A program made the position numbers and the translations under genes. The notes under the pieces were generated by a model that saw nothing but the letters and a program-made list of their open reading frames with translations, had not been told where the DNA came from and did no database searches. A stretch of 64,000 nt of DNA, taken from NCBI GenBank assembly GCA_951799405.1, contig OX637363.1:2790001-2854000 (forward strand), given 5' to 3'. This document shows, one piece after another, positions 1-10,514 of the stretch (within the stretch, counting starts at the first letter, position 1; every line of letters starts with the position of its first letter). The DNA is from Agapetus fuscipes (taxonomy: Eukaryota; Arthropoda; Insecta; Trichoptera; Glossosomatidae).

Positions 1-1250
1 TTTCCGCCAGTGAGAAGTTCGAAGTATGGCATTTAGGTAACAAGGGATCAGCTTCATTCCATGATATATTAGGCAAGTTAAAATCACCTACAATCAAGAA
101 TTTTGAATGAGGGAACTTATTCCTCATAGCTTCAACCTCAGCTGCAAAGCCACTGTAGAGCTCAACACAAGAGCTAGGGGGCAAGTATACACATGCAATT
201 ATATATGAAGGATCAGTAAGCAGCAGTACAAATATGAGTTCAGTGGTCTTGTTGATACAGGGGATCACTTTTGATTGAATGGATTTAGAAACAGCAAGTA
301 GCACACCCCCTCCACGCGACTTGGTACTTGTGCTAGTAGATCGATCAAGCCGATATGTATTGTAATTATTAAAGCCAACTCTGAAGAATTAACGTCAGGC
401 GTCAACCAAGTCTCGGTTAGTGCAAAAATATCAAACTTCAATAATGCTGAACTAGATCGGACCATATTCAGCTTGGAATTTAAGCCCCTTACATTTTGGT
501 AGTACATTTTTAAAATTAGTTTTTTGATGTTGAAGCTGTAGCGGTCTTGGATATAAAAGGTACCCCATCCCTGAATTTCATAATTAAACTGGTCTCCCCC
601 GCTGACCTCCTCTCCTCCAGCTCCTTCCACTTAGATGCCAGGAACCTCTGTTGGAATGGAGTAAGGTCTGGCTTAATTTTTATTGATCTCCTCCGGTGAG
701 ATCGGGAGAAAAGTATTTTTCTCGCGGACTCCGCATCATTGAGTAATACTTTCAGAGGACGAACCTTCCCATCGGAAGGTTGACCAAGTCTGTAGCAGCG
801 AATTATTTCCAAATCTGGCATTCCCATCTCATCAACCAATTCTTTAATCTTCATTTTATCGCCCATTCTGTCTTCTGCTTCAGGTACATTGAAGACTATT
901 ACATTTTTGGAGCGGACTTCCCGCTCCTTCACTTCAGTTAATGCTTCAATGAAGCTTGCTGGTTCATTCTTCACTCTTTTTATGGCATTTGTTTCCCCTT
1001 CGAGGCGTCCAATTTCGATTGCCATGGCTCCAACAGCACCGGATAACTCGGTAGTTAAAGGTGTTATTTTGCTAATTTGGTCTCTGGTAAACTTATTAGA
1101 AGAGTCCATAATAATTTTATTAAGTGTTTGTAAAATTAAATTTGCATTGGCCAGCAGGTCTTGAGCCATATTTATGATTATAATTATGATTTTGAAGTTA
1201 AATGTAAAAAGCGATATCTATCGCCTGGTGGCGAAAGTTTTATTAAAATA
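1..1250 (-). mobile_element. Non-LTR retrotransposon, 5' portion (ORF1 plus start of endonuclease)
   Basis: Read on the minus strand, an ORF1 (1169 to 516) is followed by the beginning of an ORF2 apurinic-type endonuclease. The endonuclease shows YYQNVRGLNSKL at its start (about 507), FALTETWL, and GDFNLPNISWNEA near the window edge. The reverse transcriptase would lie left of the window. The endonuclease frame is broken: up to about 380 it reads in one frame and the homologous sequence (RSTSTSTKSRGGG, then GDFNLP) continues in another, so a frameshift has inactivated it. The layout fits a Jockey/CR1-group element. The 5' end is somewhere near 1250 and is not precisely defined. Confidence 0.8.
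516..1169 (-). CDS. LINE ORF1 protein (RNA-binding, RRM-like)
   Basis: An open frame of 217 codons begins with MAQDLLANAN. An N-terminal helical part (residues 1-85) is followed by a core typical of LINE ORF1 RRM domains: KNVIVFNVPEAED, then CYRLGQPSDGKVRPLKV and a basic C terminus. Such proteins coat the LINE RNA and help target-primed reverse transcription. The frame is open, but the downstream ORF2 carries a frameshift, so this is probably a young dead copy. It lies antisense to the neighbouring zinc-finger gene. Confidence 0.75.
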   Translation of the reverse strand: MAQDLLANANLILQTLNKIIMDSSNKFTRDQISKITPLTTELSGAVGAMAIEIGRLEGETNAIKRVKNEPASFIEALTEVKEREVRSKNVIVFNVPEAEDRMGDKMKIKELVDEMGMPDLEIIRCYRLGQPSDGKVRPLKVLLNDAESARKILFSRSHRRRSIKIKPDLTPFQQRFLASKWKELEERRSAGETSLIMKFRDGVPFISKTATASTSKN

Positions 1251-1572
1251 AGTAGTATTACCAACTCAAAAAAGTAAAAATAAAAGGTTTAGTTTAAGAT
1301 AGCGCCGCTATTTGGTCAGTAGAGAAAGTTTATTTTTGTTTTTAAATTTATGTACCCACTTAAAAGTCAGATTTCGTGTATATTACAATCCATTAAAAAG
1401 CACTAAAAACCGCTTGCGCACAAATTATAAGCACTGTAAACAAAATGTTTTTTCTCTTAAAGCACTATTGGAACACTTTTGATAGAATTTAATTAAAATT
1501 GAAGACTAATTCAAATATTTTCGCTAGGAGCAAAATTGTGTGTTGTATTGTGATGTTGTGTATAATAGGTAA

Positions 1573-1625
1573 TCGATGATGATGATGGATGATTTTTTTC
1601 CTGTGGCGCCATTTAATGCTCCAAG
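1573..1625 (-). mobile_element. LINE 3' terminal fragment (L2/CR1-like)
   Basis: A short piece ending in an ATC/GAT repeat next to GGCGCCATTTAATG matches, in reverse, the 3' ends of the fragments at 37179-37347 and 47054-47345. Only the last ~50 bp of the LINE remain. Confidence 0.55.
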
Positions 1626-1721
1626 ATCATATTTCTCACTGTACACACAACCACACTAATTCAAAGGCCAGCGTTGCTTCCAGAAAACCAGATCCTGTAA
1701 GAAGATCACAGCGACTAGCCA

Positions 1722-1764
1722 ACCGCTGATCATGCCCATCGGAGCAATGGGCGAAACTGTCCGG
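1722..1764 (+). ncRNA. Hammerhead-like motif, degenerate core (class II)
   Basis: CTGATCA, one extra T, a stem GCCCAT/ATGGGC, then GAAAC and GTC, with a CCG/CGG closing stem. This is the layout of a type I hammerhead except that the position equivalent to catalytic G8 is C. It lies in a half of the foldback family seen complete at 8784-9008. Cleavage is not expected. Confidence 0.4.
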
Positions 1765-1914
1765 AAAGAATCAACCAGACCACAGCTACATAGCCCGAAA
1801 AAAGTGATTTTTGTGTCAACAAAAACTGGCCGTGAAAGCTTCAATGTACAATTAGGTGTAGGTATATATTGTTTGTCATGTGTACATAAGTGTATGATGA
1901 TTTTGCATTTCCAG

Positions 1915-4900
1915 AATGATGACTCTGAGGAGACGGCTCTCCTCCGCTGCGACCTGTGCCAGAAGCATTTCCCCAACCCCGCGGAGTGGGTGCGCCACAT
2001 CCAGAGCGCCCACACGGAGACAGGTCTGACACTTCATCAATATACTAGCTTTCAATCAAAATATAATAAGAAGCATACCACTTGACAAGGAGGCATTTGA
2101 TGAAGAGGTTAACACCATCAAGCAAATTGCCTTGAACAATAGTTATGGTACGGCAGTGATTGACAAATTATAACGGCCAAAAAATAAGTCTATGTGTCAT
2201 ATATACATTTACCCATACCACAGGGGTAAAGGCAATGACATATGGAGAAGGGTATTATATCCCACGCTTAATAATAAAGAGCAAAAACTCAAAAATTAGG
2301 AAAATCGAGATTTTGTAATAAAACGCAAGAACAATGCGAGAAGAATAGGTAGAATGCGACAGCCGTTCAATTTGGACGAATATGACCGAGATAAAACATC
2401 GACCGCCTTTTTCATCCCATACAAGTTGTACTGGTTGTCTGAACTTCAAACGTGATTTCCCAACATTCTTATTTTTTGAGTTATTGCTCTTTATTATTAA
2501 GCGTGCGATATGTGGATGAAAAAAGTATCCAAATTAACAAAATACTAAAAAATAGTTTTAAAAGTGCCTTTAACACCAACAGTGGTATACGGAGCATGCT
2601 GTTTAACAACAAGGATCGCTTGGAATCGCATGGATGGTGATGGAGTTTACCGCATATTGTGTAATCAATGCGAAGCCATGTATGTAGGGCAGACTTCTAG
2701 ATCAATAAATGTTAGAATAAGTGAACATAAAAGGGCATTTAGGGGTCTGACTGGGTACTGTGAGATGGCGGACCACTGTATAGAAAAATACCATTTCTTC
2801 AATGAATTATTTTTATAATGTCACTAACCCATTCGCGGACACACGAAATGTGAAGTAGGCTAGAAAAAACACACTTATTTCATCATCTCAAATTGTATTT
2901 TTATTATAATTTTTTTATCTATTTATTTATTAAATTTTTTTGACATCCAGGGACGAAACGGCTATTGCCCTGTTCTTTGGATTTCTGTAGGGACGCACGG
3001 ATGCTACATGTATGCAAGTTCTATCAGAAATAGCCATTTCGTCCCTAGTGATAACTTTTATCACGACGGCTATTACCGTTTCGTCCAGTCCTAGACAAGC
3101 TCATAGAGCGGCTATAACCGTTTCGTCCGCGAACGGGTTAATTGACAAGGCATTCACTTTGTAACCTTTCATTTTTAAAATATTAAAAGTAAAAAATAAT
3201 TTGTATATGGTTACGGGGCGAGTAAAATTTAATACTGTATGACCGGTTTTGAAAACAATATTTCCATCATCGGGTACAAGACATTACTGTGTAAACTAAT
3301 GACAGTACTGAAATAAAGTTGTATACTTTCACTGTCATGGTCGGTGTTGAATAATATAATGTTCCTCAGGTTAGACCATGTTCTAAATCTTAATCTAAGC
3401 TGCAAAGATATGTATCATTTGAGATTCATATTAAATGCATTCCCACAAGCAGACATGCATAATTTCGCGCTTACACATGCCGCATGTGGACCTACAATAT
3501 AAAAAACCCAATCTCAAATGAACATAAGCCCTGCAACTCTTGCCGACCTTCCCTGAAGCAGGGGTGACATTGGCAAAGTGAACCATTTTTTACAGTATGG
3601 GTGGTCAGCCATGTTCTATTTGCAATAATTTATTTCTCCAACTTTTCATTCCATCGAGCGGCAGACAAAATTACTGCAAATAGAACATGGGCCAACCCGA
3701 GAAAAACTATATCATTTTTTAACTAATTTTATATTATTAGTTTAACTAGTAATATTTTGTACCTGATGATGGAATCATTCTTTTCAAAACGGGTCGTACA
3801 TTATTAAATTTTACTCGCCTCGTAAACATATGCAAATTATTTTTTATTTTTAAAATCCTTTTTATTTTTATTTTGTATTCCTTGACTCACAGGTTGGTAT
3901 GCGACTCACCAACCATACTGTAAAAAATGGTTTACCTTGCCAATGTCACCCCTGTTACAGGGAAGGTCCGCAAGAGAGTTGCAGGTCTTATGTTCAATTG
4001 AGATTGGGTTTTTATGTTGTAAGTCCACATGCAGCATGTGTAAGCGCGAGCTTATATGTGTTTGTCAGTCATGAATCTTAAATGGTATGTGTCTTTGCAA
4101 CTTAAATTATATATTTCCAAGTATTCTAGTTATATAGAGCTGTGAAGCTGTTGCCCGCCAAGAATAAATCAAAATGTTAACATCTGTGAAAATAATGTTT
4201 TCATTTATTAGAATTTTTTTCTTCTTGCATTAAATTGGTAATAAATCAATGTTATTTCTAAGACTTCCGAGGTTTATCCAGAAAGTAAGTGTACTGAGAT
4301 TTTTTAGAATACAATATTATGTATTTAAATAAGTAAAAAACTGGTTATCATAGTACATATTATGTAAGCTATTTTTTGACATATTCGCCATTCCTCTCAA
4401 TGCAGGTGGTGAAGCTGGGTATCAACTTTTTGATGCCTTCCTCGAAGTAGTTTCCCGCCAACCCTCGGCCTTTTCTTGGACCAGTCCGTAGTCCAGTGGC
4501 AACACTTCGGACTCGTAAATGGAAGGTTGTGGATTTGAATCCCGGTGGAGCACAAAAAATATACCATTTATATTTCCAAAATGTGCTCTTCGCTGGGTTG
4601 AAAAATTCATAAACCTTTACCAAAGACCGGTCACTGAAAGGTCCATCCAACCTTACAAAAACTGGGTCTTGCTTGAGAATTGGCGCTTTCTGCAGCGACG
4701 ACGAAGCTCGCAGAGGGCTCTTGAGGTGTGATACACACAAAAACAGCGCTCACCAAATAAATCATCCTAATATTATTATTAACCCCTTCGTCCACTTCTC
4801 CACCTCCCCTCTTACCTCTTCGTCGATTGAAAACCTTTTTCCACCCATGTGCAGCTTCAGGAAGTAAAGAGATAGTAATCTGAGGGTGTTAGGTCAGGAG

Positions 4901-7042
4901 AATGCGCGGGATGGTTGAGGACATCCCATTTAAACGAGGCGAGCAGTTTGTTCGTGGCATTGGCCGTGTGTGGTCTGGCATTGTCGTGCAGCAAGCAGAC
5001 TCCCTTTCTCAGCATGCCTCTGCTCTTGTTCTGAATCGCCCTCGGCAATTTTTTTAGGGTCTCACAGTATCTTGCAGAGTTGATGGTCGCCCCTTGAGGC
5101 ATTTGCTCTTTTAAAATTATGCTGACAGTCCCAAAACATGGATCCATGATTTTCTTGGCTGAAATTGTGGTTTTGAACTTTTTGGCGGAGGGTGAAGAGG
5201 TGTGACTCTACTGTTGAGACTGCCTTTTGGTTTCAGGAGTGTAGTGTGCAACCCAAGTTTAATCTACAGTGACGATGGAGCGGAGAAATTAATCGCCGTG
5301 GAGTTTGCAGCGCCTCAAAGATTCTTGCCCGCCGCCGCGTATTTCGTACTTGGCGGGAGATTGGATTGTCATTTTTCATGAAATGAGTTATCCCGTCAAC
5401 ACTTCTCAACGTACTGACCTCGAACCGGTCTTGTTGCGGAGGGGAAAAGTCAGGCTACAGGAAAGTGTAGCCGACATGCCAAAAATAAAATCCATCCAGT
5501 CGTGAGAGCCTCAAGACACTTACTTTGTAGACACGCCTCGTACATATCACTGACATTAATTACCAAGATTCTCAAGATCTGACTATAGCTAACAGGCTTT
5601 AAAGTCGCCCATGCTGCTTGTGTATGCCTTTTGAATTTGTATGAGATAGATAGATAAGATAAGACAAAAAAATTATAGCGCCTTTTATGACAGTGTGTCA
5701 CTACAAAGGTGCTTGTCCGTATGATTGGAGGAAGAGGTAAGTCTTGAGACCTCTTTTAAATGGTCTCTCTATATCCAGTTCTCTCATTGAGGCGGGAATA
5801 ACGTTCCAAGTCATTGGAGCGGCTGCCTTGAATGCTCTGTCTCCAAAAACAGTGCGGGGCCTTCTTGCAGGGATGTCCAGGCAGCTGCTTCTTGATGCAG
5901 CTGACCTCAGTGTTTTTCCGCGCGAGGTTGTAGTAGCTGGAGACACCAGCTCCATCAGGTACCCCGGAGCACTCCCACGCAGTGCTTTGAAGGTGAGCAA
6001 ACCGACTTTAAAAGTGAGGGAAATGAGGGATCCTCTTATGACTTGCAATGAATATGTTGAGAGTGTTGCTGTCCCAGTTACTAGTCAGTACAATGTGATG
6101 TTGTTGTGTGTGCAGAGCTGGCCATGTGCAACAACAGCTCCCCGCCCCGCCGCCACAACTCGCACGTGCTGGGCTCCCAGAAGAAGACGTGCGACCACTG
6201 CAAGAAGGTGTTCCCCTCGCACGCCTCCATGGTCATACACCTGCGGACACACACGGGTAACACTGCTGCACTCACCCATCTTCACACTTACAATATAATA
6301 ATAAAATAAACTTACAATATAATAAGAAATAGGGGTGACATTGGCAAAGTGAACCATTTTTTACAGTATGGGTGGTCAGCCTCATACCAACCTATAAGTC
6401 AAGGAATACGAATAATAAATTACATTTAAATTTAAAAAAGAACAAAACCTTAAAAAGAAATCTATACAAAAAAAGTCAAAAATTTCCTATGCAAAAAATG
6501 TAGCAAATTAATAAACCAACATTAGAAATCAACATTGCGGATTAGCCGCCACTTCTTCCATTTTTTCAAGTTATTCGGGTTATCTTCTTCAAAAAAGTGG
6601 CCTTCATTTCTGGCATGGTCTGCCATCTCAGAATTGATTTGTATGTTGTTGATTCCATTTTTATGCGCTTCGTACCGCTCCTCCAGGCTTCTTCCAGTCT
6701 GTCCAATACAAAATGAGTCACAATGTTTACTTTTTGGATCAAATATTCAAAATGGAATTCCACAATGCTTCACCTAAACAATTTGAAAAGTTATCAAATA
6801 TTGTATGTTAATAAAAATTTTGTTGTCCAGGTGAGAGGCCGTTTGTGTGCGGCCACTGCAACAAAGGCTTCAACGTGAAGTCCAACCTGCTGCGCCACCT
6901 GCGCACCCTGCACGACACCATCATCAGCCCCGGCAGCGTGGCGCTCCTGCAGGACGACGTCATCCTCCCCACCACAGACAGCATAGACCCGCTGGCCTCC
7001 ACCTCCGCTGCGCCCAAGGATTACCACGAGGAGAACTCCTGA
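1915..7042 (+). CDS. C2H2 zinc-finger protein, 3' exons (partial)
   Basis: Three exons join in phase: 1915-2023, 6116-6256 and 6831-7042, all with AG/GT borders, giving 153 visible residues before TGA. Exons upstream of 1915 are not seen and are probably outside the window. Each exon carries one C2H2 finger: CDLC...H-x4-H, CDHC...H-x3-H, CGHC...H-x4-H. The linker HTGERPF between fingers 2 and 3 is created exactly by the exon 2/3 junction, which supports the splice model. The protein should be a nuclear DNA-binding regulator; I do not recognise the family. Exons are GC-rich. The first intron holds Penelope-like, piggyBac, mariner, LINE and SINE debris. Confidence 0.85.
2063..2817 (+). mobile_element. 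Penelope-like element remnant with GIY-YIG endonuclease
   Basis: Broken coding sequence is recognisable in two parts. One near 2075-2170 reads DKEAFDEEVNTIKQIAL, resembling the connector after a Penelope reverse transcriptase. The other near 2635-2800 reads GDGVYRILCNQC and then YVGQTSRSINVRISEHKRAF, the GIY-YIG endonuclease signature of Penelope-like elements. Stops and frame changes separate the parts. The element lies in intron 1 of the zinc-finger gene. Confidence 0.75.
2828..3137. mobile_element. piggyBac-like MITE
   Basis: Terminal inverted repeats of 13 bp with one mismatch (CCCATTCGCGGAC at 2828; GTCCGCGAACGGG ending at 3137) are flanked by CTAA on the left and TTAA on the right. This is the piggyBac target pattern with one decayed base. 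Subterminal copies of GGACGAAACGGCTAT repeat in both orientations. There is no coding sequence in its 310 bp. It abuts the Penelope remnant. Confidence 0.75.
3208..3832. repeat. Foldback with hammerhead-like arms, interrupted by an LU copy
   Basis: The left arm (about 3208-3300) and right arm (about 3752-3832) are diverged inverted copies of the compact foldback at 61763-61895 (shared: GGCGAGTAAAATTTAATA). The right arm keeps CTGATGATGG followed by a GGTCGTACATTATT end. Between them lies an LU copy in minus orientation (3384-3610) and a second small inverted pair (ATGTTCTATTTGC / GCAAATAGAACAT, 3612-3688). Confidence 0.6.
3885..4112 (+). mobile_element. LINE 3' UTR copy (family LU)
   Basis: Starts at TTGACTCACAGGTTGGTATG and ends at CTTTGCAACTTAAATTATAT. 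This is the canonical LU body in plus orientation (plus meaning that the tail AACTTAGATTA is at the right). The following 4113-4478 holds nothing I recognise. Confidence 0.7.
4479..4785 (+). mobile_element. SINE S1, tail A
   Basis: The tRNA-like head (CAGTCCGTAGTCCAGTGGCA as A box region; a B box GGATTTGAATCCC) is followed by the S1 body and tail A, CTCACCAAATAAATCATCC with ATT repeats. It is nearly full length but lacks the 5S head seen at 34249. Confidence 0.8.
4857..5280 (-). mobile_element. mariner transposase fragment
   Basis: The minus-strand frame encodes MPQGATINSARYCETLKKL, LLHDNARPHTA and HPAHSPDLTPSDYYLF, the second catalytic aspartate block and the third (D34D) block of mariner-family transposases. 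The N-terminal half is missing and the frame upstream of about 5150 contains a stop. It is inactive. Confidence 0.85.
5695..6050 (-). mobile_element. L2/CR1-like LINE, 3' end of ORF2
   Basis: An open frame of about 115 codons on the minus strand shows LLTFKALRGSAPGYLMELV, RTVFGDRAFKAAAPMTWN and RPFKRGLKTYLF. This is the conserved C-terminal tail of L2/CR1-group ORF2 and is homologous to the end of the ORF at 30926-32862. It lies just upstream of zinc-finger exon 2 and is truncated at its 5' side. Confidence 0.8.
6318..6545 (-). mobile_element. LINE 3' UTR copy (family LU), upstream part
   Basis: Contains GGGGTGACATTGGCAAAGTG through CCTATAAGTCAAGGAATA and continues into a segment shared with 16164-16290 (CCTATGCAAAAAATGTAGC). 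This shows that LU is longer than its usual ~250-bp copies. Confidence 0.65.
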
Positions 7043-7216
7043 GACGAGGCCGCGGTGGAAGGAGCGCCCGAACAACTCCTAGCTCACAAGCCACTGCTGC
7101 TGAGGAAGAAGACAAAGAGAGCACACAAGAAGACAGTCTCCACGAGGAGTCCCCAGAACTACTCGCTGTTCCTCAAGCAAAGAGCTAAGTTCTTTTCGGC
7201 AAAAAAATGGAAGTAA
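7043..7216 (+). CDS. Candidate stop-codon readthrough extension of the zinc-finger protein
   Basis: In the same frame as exon 3, TGA at 7040-7042 (context TCC TGA GAC) is followed by 57 open codons and then TAA at 7214-7216. The extension begins DEAAVEGAPEQLL and is rich in Lys/Arg (RKKTKRAHKK, then SLFLKQRAKFF). About two thirds of its codons end in G or C, as in the upstream exon, unlike the AT-rich flanks. It could be a readthrough tail, a recent nonsense change in a longer protein, or a sequencing error at one base. Confidence 0.4.
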   Translation, partial: DEAAVEGAPEQLLAHKPLLLRKKTKRAHKKTVSTRSPQNYSLFLKQRAKFFSAKKWK

Positions 7217-7366
7217 GGGGAAGTGATGACCTATTGAAATACAGCTATGAAATGATGAGATTCCTTTTTTAAGTTTGATGGTAATTTTTTTAAGTATAAG
7301 ATCGGTCTAACTTTTCACTTAGCGCTTCGGATTGTTAAATGGAAGGGAAGGGAATTTTAAACCCAA

Positions 7367-7372
7367 AATAAA
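7367..7372 (+). other. Candidate polyadenylation signal of the zinc-finger gene
   Basis: AATAAA about 325 bp after the TGA and 150 bp after the downstream TAA. It is the first such hexamer after the coding sequence. Confidence 0.4.
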
Positions 7373-7375
7373 TAC

Positions 7376-7420
7376 TGGCATGGTGTACTCAGCCTTTACA
7401 AGAAATGAGAACCAGCCATT
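7376..7420 (+). mobile_element. SINE S2 body fragment
   Basis: GGTGTACTCAGCC and AAGAAATGAGAACCAGCC match the body of the S2 copy at 54731-54990. From 7421 to about 8050 I see no gene or named repeat. Confidence 0.5.
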
Positions 7421-8059
7421 GTTCGGTGTGCACTCTTTTTGTGACATTTACACTTCAAGAGCCCTCTGTATGTGTAGTTGGTAAATGCTAGCAGCGCCAA
7501 AATATTTTGTTTCCAAAAATGAGAAAAATCTATGAAAACATCGGAAATGACATGTAGTCTCCATGTATTAGTTTATTTTTTGGAAACAAATCTAGATTGC
7601 TATCTTTGGTTCTATATGACTCAAATATAAGAAAAAATAGTTAGTTTGAGAAAGAATACCATCGAAAAAATGTTGCCAAACTTAAAAAAGATCTCACCGT
7701 TACCAACTATTTGTGTTTCAGAAGAAAATTGTTGCATTATCAACAAGGTCTCCCCTGCTCTAACCTTTCCACCGGCCATTATTTGGCAAAAATATTCATT
7801 TTATATTGATCTAGTCTTTACCAAATACATATTATATAACATCTAGTCTCATAAGAACTTAATTTAACATTTTTCTTGACTGATTTTCATTATTCAGTAA
7901 CTTTAATGTATTGATCTCAAAATTTGTATATAATGTTTCAACAGTGGAAAGCGATGTTTTTGGAATTAAAAGCGGCTGCATGTGTCACATAGACAAAAAA
8001 ATAATGTGACATACAGCCAAATTTAGGGGGAAAAAGGCTTACCAGTATTTTGAATAAGA

Positions 8060-8345
8060 GTTTTAGGCTTACACGGCCGGCTGATGATGCTGGAGTGATG
8101 TTTTCCGGGATCTGTTGCCGTGGTCTGTGGGAGCTTCCGGACGTTTCGCCCATTTCTGCGATGGGCTTCTTCAGCGTGAAGTATAATGATGGAGATGATC
8201 ACAGTTCTCATCAAGATCATCTCCATCATCATACTCCACGCTAAAGAAGCCCATCGCAGAAATGGGCGAAACGTCCGGAAGCTCCAGCTCGCACAGACCA
8301 CGGCAACAGATCCCGGAAAATATCACTCCAGCATTACCAGTATTT
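8060..8345. repeat. Foldback with paired hammerhead-like cores
   Basis: The two arms are inverted copies (TCTGTTGCCGTGGTCTGTG left; CACAGACCACGGCAACAGAT right) around a short ATC-rich centre. Each arm carries a hammerhead-like core: on the minus strand at 8134-8181 (CTGAAGA, GCCCAT/ATGGGC stem, GAAACGTC, 6-bp closing stem with a bulged A) and on the plus strand at 8237-8284 (core changed to CTAAAGA). The same foldback occurs at 53836-54030. Confidence 0.6.
8134..8181 (-). ncRNA. Hammerhead-like ribozyme motif
   Basis: On the minus strand: CTTCACG, CTGAAGA, an extra A, GCCCAT-loop-ATGGGC, GAAACGTC, CGGAAG. It has all the elements of a type I hammerhead core plus one extra base after the CUGANGA box. 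Confidence 0.5.
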
Positions 8346-8783
8346 TGTTTTTGTTTGCTAAGCACCTCAGTTCTGCAGACTTCTGAATTTGGAACTTCTG
8401 AATAAAATGGATTGCCTCCTGAATTTTGAGAAGCAATATTTTGGCTTATATGTGAAAAGAACCCACTTCCAGTCATTCGATCCAGCTGAAATTTAGCATA
8501 TAGACTTTGTGTTGCCGACAAAGTATTATATATTAGTTATTAGGTGTCAGCTCATCAGAATGAGTTTAGTTAACCCGGCATCAATTTGAAATTGATTTTT
8601 GTTCAAGAAAATTGCTTTTCATTGTTGATACTTACTGCTTTTTGTTGTGAAGAATTAGTGCTCTAGTCAAATATGTCCTTACTTACTTACTTCTAAATTA
8701 AGACAAGTAAACTACATTCCAATGGTGATTGTATTAAGATTGTGTTGATGCTCCGGAAAGGGTAGATATCCTATTTATTGTAC

Positions 8784-9008
8784 ATTGAAGCTTTCACGGC
8801 CGGTTCTTGTTGACACAACAATCCCTTTTTTCGGGCTATTTAGCCGTGGTCTGGTTGATTCTTTCCGGACAGTTTCGCCTGTGGATGTAAGAAGATCGCA
8901 GCGACTAGCCAACTACTGATAATGCCCATCGGAGCAATGGGCGTAACTATTTGGAAAGAATCAACCAGACCACGGCTACATAGCCCGAAAAAAGTGATTG
9001 TTGTATCT
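8784..9008. repeat. Foldback of the AAGCTTTCACGGCCGG family
   Basis: The left arm (AAGCTTTCACGGCCGGTTCT, then CGTGGTCTGGTTGATTCTTT) and right arm (AAAGAATCAACCAGACCACG, then TAGCCCGAAAAAAGTGATTG) are inverted. A class II hammerhead-like core lies at 8914-8953 with CTGATAA, G8 equivalent replaced by A. Related halves lie at 1722-1810, 61110-61215 and 63488-63650. Confidence 0.55.
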
Positions 9009-9393
9009 TATTTATTTATTGAAGGTAAAGTATGGCATGCCTTCATTTTATCAATCAAATATTGTTTTTTCTGGTCAAAAAGCTTCAAAGGCTCAAATTT
9101 ATATTTCTATCACTAGCGTGCATTCCACAAAGACTTTTAGTCCTTGCCAAACTCACATTCTTGGTAACTTGTAGGATATTAATTGCATTCATTTCAATAA
9201 GAAAATATACCTGCCAGCGCCTAAAATTATAGGCAATTTTCTCAATGCCGAGTTACATATTGCTAAGTCAGCGCCTACCATCTACGCGCAGGCAATTTGC
9301 CTGGCTGTGCGCAACCATGTTCTTTAAACTAAGGCAACGGGATTTCTGACTATCCTTTAGAAATACATGTAAACAATTTGTACCCATACACCC

Positions 9394-9728
9394 AACCCTC
9401 CAAAAATCACCCATTGACCAACTCGCAATTCGTAATTGCAACTCGCATGGGTTAAAAAAAAAACTCCCATGAACTGTTCCTGTTTATAATTTTGAACGCC
9501 TTTAAACATGTGATCGAGCGAGATTTGGTCCAAAAATTCAATTTCATTGAAAGGGGATTTAGATTTACGACATACAATTTTCAAAACTTCTCAGTTTTAT
9601 TTTCACTGGGAATATTATCAATGGTATTATTAACTGGCAAAATGATACTTTTAGATAAAGAAAAGCACACTCGCAACCAAACAAGTCACTCGCAATTTGC
9701 GAGCTAGCGAGTAGCATTTTGGAGGGTT
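9394..9728. mobile_element. MITE with 12-bp perfect inverted repeats
   Basis: AACCCTCCAAAA at 9394 and TTTTGGAGGGTT ending at 9728, with CTCGCAA-type repeats just inside each end. Total 335 bp, no protein. The target duplication is unclear, so the superfamily is not assigned. Confidence 0.5.
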
Positions 9729-9957
9729 GCATACACCTACACGGATACACCGTGTCAACACTCCAACCGTCAGATATTCCAGACGTGTCTAACTCAAAAC
9801 TTAATTATTGATTACCTGCCATTGTAAAAATAGTGTTTATCTGTTTACGAAGGTCGTAGATCATTAAGCCCAAAGGAATGCCTCAGGTGAGTGCACTTCA
9901 CTATCTTCAGTTAAAAATCTAGTCATTTTCATTCATTGTTAAATTAAAAAAAAAAAA

Positions 9958-10125
9958 GATTTGTGAAGAGGAATGTAATTCACCAACCTATTCTGCGTGG
10001 CCAGAAACAGGTATTAAGCAGGAAGCAGGGTCAAAGTTATGGTCAAATGACCGAGGCGGGGATCGAACCAACGTTGTTCTATTCCAAACGCGCTAGAAAG
10101 ATCAGCCCACTTGGTCCCCTCGGCC
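9958..10125 (-). mobile_element. SINE S3 (tRNA-headed)
   Basis: On the minus strand a tRNA-like head with GGGACCAAGTGGGCTGATC (A box) and GTTGGTTCGATCCCCGC (B box), then a body ending at CTCTTCACAAATC and a homopolymer. A second copy lies at 53234-53475. Confidence 0.7.
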
Positions 10126-10239
10126 AAAACACCGACTTTAAACACTCCAACCGTCGGATATTCCAGACGTGTCTAAATCAAAACTTAATTATTGATTACC
10201 TGTCATTGTAAAAATAGTGTCCAACAATTCATCTGTTTA

Positions 10240-10514
10240 ATTTGTGAAATAACTGAGCATCCACGGTCTCACCGAGTCAGGTCTCTAATTTTTTTTAATT
10301 AAAGACCCAAACTCAGGCCCGCCGCAAGGATTCAGGATGAGATCGGAGTCACAGGACTTACGACCTGTCTCTGGTTGGTTAAGGATCCTTTCGTCATGAC
10401 AACGTTCCCAATTCCTCCCAACTCATCCTTCCTTCCAATATGTAAGTCTGATTTACTACATTGCATGTCCAGAGGTGTCTGGGCTCTCAGATCTTCGCAG
10501 CCAAATGTGTATAC
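10240..10514. mobile_element. 275-bp insertion with 9-bp target duplication
   Basis: Flanked by ATCTGTTTA at 10231-10239 and 10515-10523. The paralogous sequence near 9835 has only one ATCTGTTTA, so the insertion is clear. I see no inverted termini and no tail, so its class is unknown. Confidence 0.55.

Noticed and set aside
1732..1914. Coding extension upstream of zinc-finger exon 1915
   Set aside because: The frame is open back to about 1732, but this part is the foldback family (hammerhead-like class II), and a good acceptor TTTCCAG stands at 1914.
6847..7188. Overlapping 113-codon plus-strand ORF across zinc-finger exon 3
   Set aside because: Shifted frame of a GC-rich coding exon, with low-complexity Arg/Pro/Gln composition; a shadow of the real frame.
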